A model generated the notes under the pieces. It saw only the letters and a program-made list of their open reading frames with translations. It was not told the origin of the DNA and did not search any database. From positions 828,949-837,605 of the forward strand of contig CP070840.1 in NCBI GenBank assembly GCA_020342025.1: a stretch of 8,657 nt of DNA, in the 5' to 3' direction. The DNA comes from Deltaproteobacteria bacterium. GTDB lineage: Bacteria; Desulfobacterota; DSM-4660; Desulfatiglandales; HGW-15. This document shows, one piece after another, positions 5,901 to 8,657 of this stretch (positions are counted from its first letter, which is position 1; each line of letters begins with the position of its first letter). Made by a program: the position numbers and the translations under genes.

Positions 5901-7300
5901 CTGCAACGGTTGTTGAAGCCATTTCTTCAGGGCACAAGGCCGTGGAGGCGATTCACCGTTTTGTAAGCGGGGAGGACCTAAGCTGCCTTGCTGAGGCCTT
6001 GGCTAGCAAGGCGGGCCCGGGTCAGGATTGGCAGGAGATCCCCGAGGGCGTGCCCCGGGTACCCCGGTCCAAAGTGGCCCACAAAGATGTGGGTGAAAGG
6101 GCCCGTTCCTTCGAGGAAGTGAATCAGGGTCTTTCGGAAGAGGCAGCAAGGCAGGAGGCCGCACGGTGCCTCAACTGTGGGGTCTGCAGTGAATGTATGG
6201 AGTGTGTGCGCGTTTGTGAGGCTAAGGCCATAGACCATGCCACGGAGCCGGAAGACATGGAGATCGAGGTGGGTGCCATCGTCGTGGCCACGGGTTATGA
6301 CCTCATGGACCCAACGCCCATGACGCAGTTTGGCTACGGGAAATACCCGAACGTGTTTACCAGTCTCGAGTTTGAGCGTCTCAATAACGCCACTGGCCCC
6401 ACCGATGGCAAGATCTTCATGCGGGACGAAAAGGGGGAGTTCACGAAACCCCCTGAGAGTGTGGCCATTATCCACTGTGTGGGCAGCCGCGATGAGCACT
6501 ATCACCTGTACTGCTCCCGTGTCTGCTGCATGTATGCCCTCAAATACGGCCACCTGCTAAAGGATAAAGTGGGCCACCACACCAAGGTCTACGACTTTTA
6601 TGTGGACATGCGCTGCTTTGGCAAAGGCTATGAGGAGTTCTACCGCAGGTGTCAGGAAGAGGGGATCACTTTCTTCAGGGGCAAGCCTTCTGACGTCACG
6701 GATCAGGCCATTAAACCTGAGGAAGAGGGCAAGCTCATTATCATTGGCGAGGATACCCTGATGAACAGACAGATCCGAATCCCGGTGGATATGGTCATCC
6801 TGTGTGCTGCCATAGAGGCGCGTAAGGACGCCACCGAAGTGGCCAAGATCTTTGGAATCAATCAGGGCACAGACGGCTTTTTCTCTGAGAAGCACGCCAA
6901 GCTGGCACCGCTTAATACGGCCATGAGCGGGATTTTCATGGCTGGCGCATGCCAAGGACCCAAAGACATTCCAGACACGGTTGCCCAGGCTTCCGGTGCT
7001 GCTGCCCAGGCCCTTGAGTTGGCTATCCGGGGAAAGGTGGAAATTCCTTCCACCGTCGCATGGATAGACCCAGAATTGTGTGAAGGGTGTTTGACTTGTG
7101 TTAAGGCTTGCGAACACGGGGCCATCGAGTTTGACATACGGAAAGGGGCATCGGTGGTAAGCCCAATCTTTTGCAAGGGATGCGGCGTTTGCGTGAGCAA
7201 TTGCCCCAATAGTGCTGCCCATCTCTGGCAGTTCAAAGAAAGTGAGATTCTTACGGAATTTGACGGGATCATGGAAGGGCTGCAGGCTTTAGCGGTGTAA
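2993..7300 (+). CDS. REC-REC-HdrA/GltD fusion: receiver-controlled FAD/iron-sulfur oxidoreductase
   Basis: This 1,435-residue protein has two REC domains (about 15-132 and 163-280). REC1 has Asp66, Thr94 and Lys116; REC2 has Asp214, Thr242 and Lys264. An HdrA-like protein follows: N-terminal domain 303-430 (Cys309, Cys344, Cys369), FAD fold with GGGIAG 447-452 and DCAAC 490-494, and ferredoxin cysteines 543/546/549/553. A GltD-like module is inserted at about 588-1056. It has cysteines 593/597 and 636/640/644, FAD motif GSGPAG 687-692 and nucleotide motif GGGNVA 819-824. HdrA resumes with CLNCGVCSECMECVRVC (1059-1075), CVGSRD (1162-1167), YCSRVCC (1173-1179), FMAGACQGPKDIP (1315-1327), and a C-terminal two-cluster ferredoxin (1363/1366/1369/1373 and 1394/1397/1400/1404). 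HdrA proteins pass electrons between flavin, ferredoxin and partner subunits, often by bifurcation; GltD modules use NAD(P)H. It is presumably cytoplasmic. No HdrB or HdrC is in view. Domain identity is firm; the role of the fusion is inference. Confidence 0.93.
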   Translation: MSQVTETTKDDYAGQPQVLLMEDESSVAEGLKMVLNEEGFHVDLAMTGQNALDTWRQKGFDLLVADLSLPDMDGMDVIKQVKEERPQTPVIVITGYASVPSAVEAMKRGVDDYLPKPFTDEEFMARVDKVLKQRREALSEALGETVEAVEQGMESAGDELADQPQVLLMEDESSVAQGLKIILTEEGFHVDLAMTGQNALDTLHQKDFDLLVADLRLPDMNGMEVIKHVKNKRPETPVIVITGYANVSSATESMRAGVSDYLPKPFTEEEFMATVERTMKHAKEALSRNLVERLEPDSEKLTKIGFYICHGGTDIADKVWVDEVVDFALKLPNVEVATSYKSLCQDPGLKMIEDDIKNLGLNRVVVAACNPKVYEKTFQDVCQRASLKPEHFQMVSVREQVAWVTEDPAEATRKAKTLAAAAIHRVKFQRTLTAQEVAVHPDVLVVGGGIAGMQAALDVAEAGHKAYLVERQPTIGGHMLQFDKTFPTLDCAACIGTPKMVSVGQNPNIELLTYSEVKGISGFVGNYKVKVHRKPRYVKDGVCTGCGECENVCPVSRPSEWDEGLSERKAIYRSFPQAVPITFAIDKKDRAPCVNTCPAGANVQGYVQLIAQGRYKEAVQLIMENIPLPGVLGRVCPHPCEAECRRKEVDEALSIRELKRFVADKVDLSELPYPEIEARSEKVAVVGSGPAGLTVAYYLGLKGYQITLFEALPELGGMLRVGIPDYRLPAEILDREIGYIVNLGIIVHRGRCLGTDFTLADLRKEGYKAIFLGIGAHHGMKLNISGEEDFEGIRDAVDFLRAVNLGKGERPGRRVVIIGGGNVAIDAARTALRLGAEEVSIAYRRTREEMPAYAEEIQEALEEGVKLHYLTAPARICGAYGKCTGIECIKTELGEPDASGRRRPVPVEGSEFFIECDAIIPAIGQQPDKKWVAKEPALETTRWGTLVVNPYTMQTTMPHVFASGDMVTGPATVVEAISSGHKAVEAIHRFVSGEDLSCLAEALASKAGPGQDWQEIPEGVPRVPRSKVAHKDVGERARSFEEVNQGLSEEAARQEAARCLNCGVCSECMECVRVCEAKAIDHATEPEDMEIEVGAIVVATGYDLMDPTPMTQFGYGKYPNVFTSLEFERLNNATGPTDGKIFMRDEKGEFTKPPESVAIIHCVGSRDEHYHLYCSRVCCMYALKYGHLLKDKVGHHTKVYDFYVDMRCFGKGYEEFYRRCQEEGITFFRGKPSDVTDQAIKPEEEGKLIIIGEDTLMNRQIRIPVDMVILCAAIEARKDATEVAKIFGINQGTDGFFSEKHAKLAPLNTAMSGIFMAGACQGPKDIPDTVAQASGAAAQALELAIRGKVEIPSTVAWIDPELCEGCLTCVKACEHGAIEFDIRKGASVVSPIFCKGCGVCVSNCPNSAAHLWQFKESEILTEFDGIMEGLQALAV
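3035..3418 (+). repeat. REC repeat unit A (first copy inside the fusion gene)
   Basis: Codons 15-142 encode the first receiver domain plus the start of the helical linker. The same unit recurs 444 bases (148 codons) later at 3479-3862 without any gap in alignment. By hand count 96 of 128 residues are identical. At DNA level, 38 bases starting at 3107 are identical to those at 3551, including synonymous positions. The repeat includes the linker element EALSxxL, so the duplicated unit was domain plus linker. Confidence 0.88.
3479..3862 (+). repeat. REC repeat unit B (second copy inside the fusion gene)
   Basis: Codons 163-290 are the tandem partner of the unit at 3035-3418. The phospho-acceptor Asp214, acidic pair Glu170/Asp171, Thr242 and Lys264 are all kept, so this copy should still be able to accept phosphate. 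Many of the differences from unit A are conservative. Point differences are scattered through the copy, which argues against an assembly artefact. Confidence 0.88.
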
Positions 7301-7327
7301 GAGGTGAAAAGCACCCGCAAATGCTCA

Positions 7328-7751
7328 CCAATCTTTTTTGAAAGGAGGAATGGCCGTGAATCAGGCATCTGTAGCCATGAGAAATGATTGCGCTGGTCAG
7401 CCCCGAATCCTTCTCATGGAGGATGAATCCAGCGTGGCGCAGGGCCTCCAGATGGTCCTGAGGCAAGAAGGTTATGGCGTGGACTTGGCCATGACCGGAC
7501 AGGGTGCCCTGGATACTTTGAGCCATAAAGCCTTTGACCTCCTGGTGGCCGATCTCAGGTTGCCAGACATGGATGGCATGGACGTGATCAAACGGGTAAA
7601 AGATGAGAGACCCGAGACGGAGGTTATCGTCATAACGGGTTATGCCAATGTCCCCTCGGCGGTGGAGGCCATACAGACAGGCGTGGTTGACTACCTTCCC
7701 AAACCCTTCACTGATGATGAGTTCAAGACTGCTGTGGAACGTGCTCTGAAG
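7328..7751 (+). repeat. Third REC copy with duplicated leader (start of the hybrid kinase)
   Basis: This segment repeats 2964-3388: leader, Shine-Dalgarno GGAGG (7344-7348), GTG start and the REC domain to residue 132. The REC begins at residue 15 in both proteins. By hand count about 88 of 118 REC residues match unit A. The shared untranslated leader shows that a whole gene start, not only a domain, was duplicated. Unit B inside the fusion lacks this leader. Confidence 0.82.
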
Positions 7752-8657
7752 GTGAAGATTGAGGTCCGAAGCGGCGGACGTGTTCAGCCTCTAGGTGGGG
7801 AGGGGGAGAAGCTGATACAGAAAAGCGAGGTGATTCGAGCCCTGAGAAGGCCTTCCGACTTTGTGGCTGAGGAACTGGCCAAGGCGCTTTATCCCCCTTC
7901 AAAAATACCCGAAGACCATGGGACGCCTTCAACCCCCTCCGACTTCCAGAATAACCTGATTGAAAGTTCCATTGACGGCATTGTGGGCTGCGACAAAGAG
8001 GGCCATATCGTGACCTTCAACAAACGACTGGAACAGATGCTTGGCTATTCCAAGGATGAAGTCTGTGGAAGGATGTCCTTGGATCAACTATTCCCTTTGG
8101 GAGGCGCTGAACGCTTCAGGGAAGATCTATATTCCGAGGAATATGGTGGCAAAAATCGGCTCTTTCTCTACGAAACGCATCTCATTGACAAAAAAGGAGA
8201 CAAGATCCCGGTTCAACTTTCCGCAACAGTCATGTTCGAGGGGGATCAGGAGATTGGCACTGTAGCCTTTTTCAGGGATCTGAGAGAGATGAGAAAGCTG
8301 GAACAGGAATGTGAGGATCAGGTCAGGCTGCTCCAGCACCACAAAATGATTTCCTTGGGCAGACTGGCTGCCAGTGTGGTCCATGAGATAAACAATCCCC
8401 TAGCAGGCATTCTCAATTACATTCGACTCATGATAAAAGTTCTTGGCCGTGACGTCTCACCGAAACCTGAAAGCCTGGACAAATTTAAAAGATACCTGGA
8501 TCTTGTGGAGAGTGAGACAGGCCGCTGCTCCAAGATTGTCTCCAACCTGCTCGCCTTTTCGCGGAAATCTACGATGGAGTTTAGTGAGGTGAACGTCCTC
8601 GAACTCCTTGAAAAATCCATCATGCTCAGTCAACACAAAATGGATTTACAAAACATT
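7356..8657 (+). CDS. Hybrid histidine kinase, REC-PAS-HisKA (3' end beyond window)
   Basis: The frame is open from the GTG at 7356 to the window end (434 residues), so the C-terminus is missing. The REC domain (15-132) has Glu22/Asp23, phospho-acceptor Asp66, Thr94 and Lys116. A linker of about 60 residues (133-196) has no family I recognise. A PAS domain (about 197-310) and a short coiled coil (310-332) follow. The HisKA H-box GRLAASVVHEINNPLAG (335-351) has His343 as phospho-acceptor. The HATPase_c domain should lie past the window. No membrane segment is seen, so the sensor is probably cytoplasmic. The GTG start follows GGAGG by seven bases, exactly as in the preceding gene. An in-frame ATG at 7350 is only one base from the GGAGG and less likely. 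A receiver at the N-terminus suggests that the kinase is itself controlled by phosphorylation. The 55-base gap after the HdrA fusion gene suggests co-transcription. Confidence 0.9.
   Translation, partial: MNQASVAMRNDCAGQPRILLMEDESSVAQGLQMVLRQEGYGVDLAMTGQGALDTLSHKAFDLLVADLRLPDMDGMDVIKRVKDERPETEVIVITGYANVPSAVEAIQTGVVDYLPKPFTDDEFKTAVERALKVKIEVRSGGRVQPLGGEGEKLIQKSEVIRALRRPSDFVAEELAKALYPPSKIPEDHGTPSTPSDFQNNLIESSIDGIVGCDKEGHIVTFNKRLEQMLGYSKDEVCGRMSLDQLFPLGGAERFREDLYSEEYGGKNRLFLYETHLIDKKGDKIPVQLSATVMFEGDQEIGTVAFFRDLREMRKLEQECEDQVRLLQHHKMISLGRLAASVVHEINNPLAGILNYIRLMIKVLGRDVSPKPESLDKFKRYLDLVESETGRCSKIVSNLLAFSRKSTMEFSEVNVLELLEKSIMLSQHKMDLQNI

Noticed and set aside
5978..6553. Minus-strand open frame of 191 codons inside the HdrA region
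   Set aside because: The + strand here encodes clear HdrA cysteine motifs. The antisense frame has no known motif and is a by-product of codon bias.
6905..6919. TGGCAC inside the fusion gene as a second sigma-54 promoter
   Set aside because: The -24 half matches, but the -12 half does not: the required GC at ten bases' spacing is absent.
1..8657. CRISPR array, tRNA, rRNA, insertion sequence or attachment site
   Set aside because: No regularly spaced short repeats, tRNA-like cloverleaf, rRNA signature, transposase gene or terminal inverted repeats were seen. The only direct repeats are the REC copies and their leader.

Overview
The window (8,657 bases, roughly half G+C by eye, all genes on the + strand) looks like chromosomal DNA of a sulfate-reducing or syntrophic member of the Desulfobacterota (old Deltaproteobacteria). 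The grounds are an HdrA-type flavoprotein with a GltD-like insertion, abundant NtrC-type two-component signalling, and a sigma-54 type promoter. This is inference; there is no rRNA or marker gene in the window.

Layout. Positions 39-1235 encode a GAF-domain sensor histidine kinase. Eleven bases later, 1247-2668 encodes its probable partner, a sigma-54-dependent NtrC-family response regulator. A 324-base gap (2669-2992) follows, and it is rich in regulatory-looking sequence: a stem-loop right after the regulator gene, three 18-bp dyads of the same 6-6-6 geometry, a possible sigma-70 promoter and a very good sigma-54 promoter (TGGTAC-N5-TTGCT at 2912-2927). Positions 2993-7300 encode a 1,435-residue protein: two tandem receiver (REC) domains fused to a complete HdrA-like FAD/iron-sulfur protein that is itself interrupted by a GltD-like NAD(P)H:FAD oxidoreductase module. 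From 7356 to the window end runs a hybrid kinase, REC-PAS-HisKA, whose ATPase domain lies beyond the window.

How the parts may work together. The upstream pair (kinase plus enhancer-binding regulator) sits directly in front of a sigma-54 promoter with candidate upstream activator sites, so the simplest model is that it switches on the REC-REC-HdrA gene and the hybrid kinase behind it. The two RECs on the oxidoreductase and the REC on the hybrid kinase are close paralogues, about three quarters identical by my hand count. The two genes also share a duplicated ribosome-binding leader. This suggests that a receiver cassette was copied and attached both to a redox enzyme and to a kinase.

The unusual point is the fusion of phospho-acceptor domains to an HdrA/GltD electron-transfer flavoprotein with no HdrB, HdrC or MvhD gene in view. 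It suggests either that phosphorylation controls an electron-bifurcating or NAD(P)H-linked enzyme, or that the enzyme serves as a redox sensor within the phosphorelay. I do not recognise this architecture as a described system.
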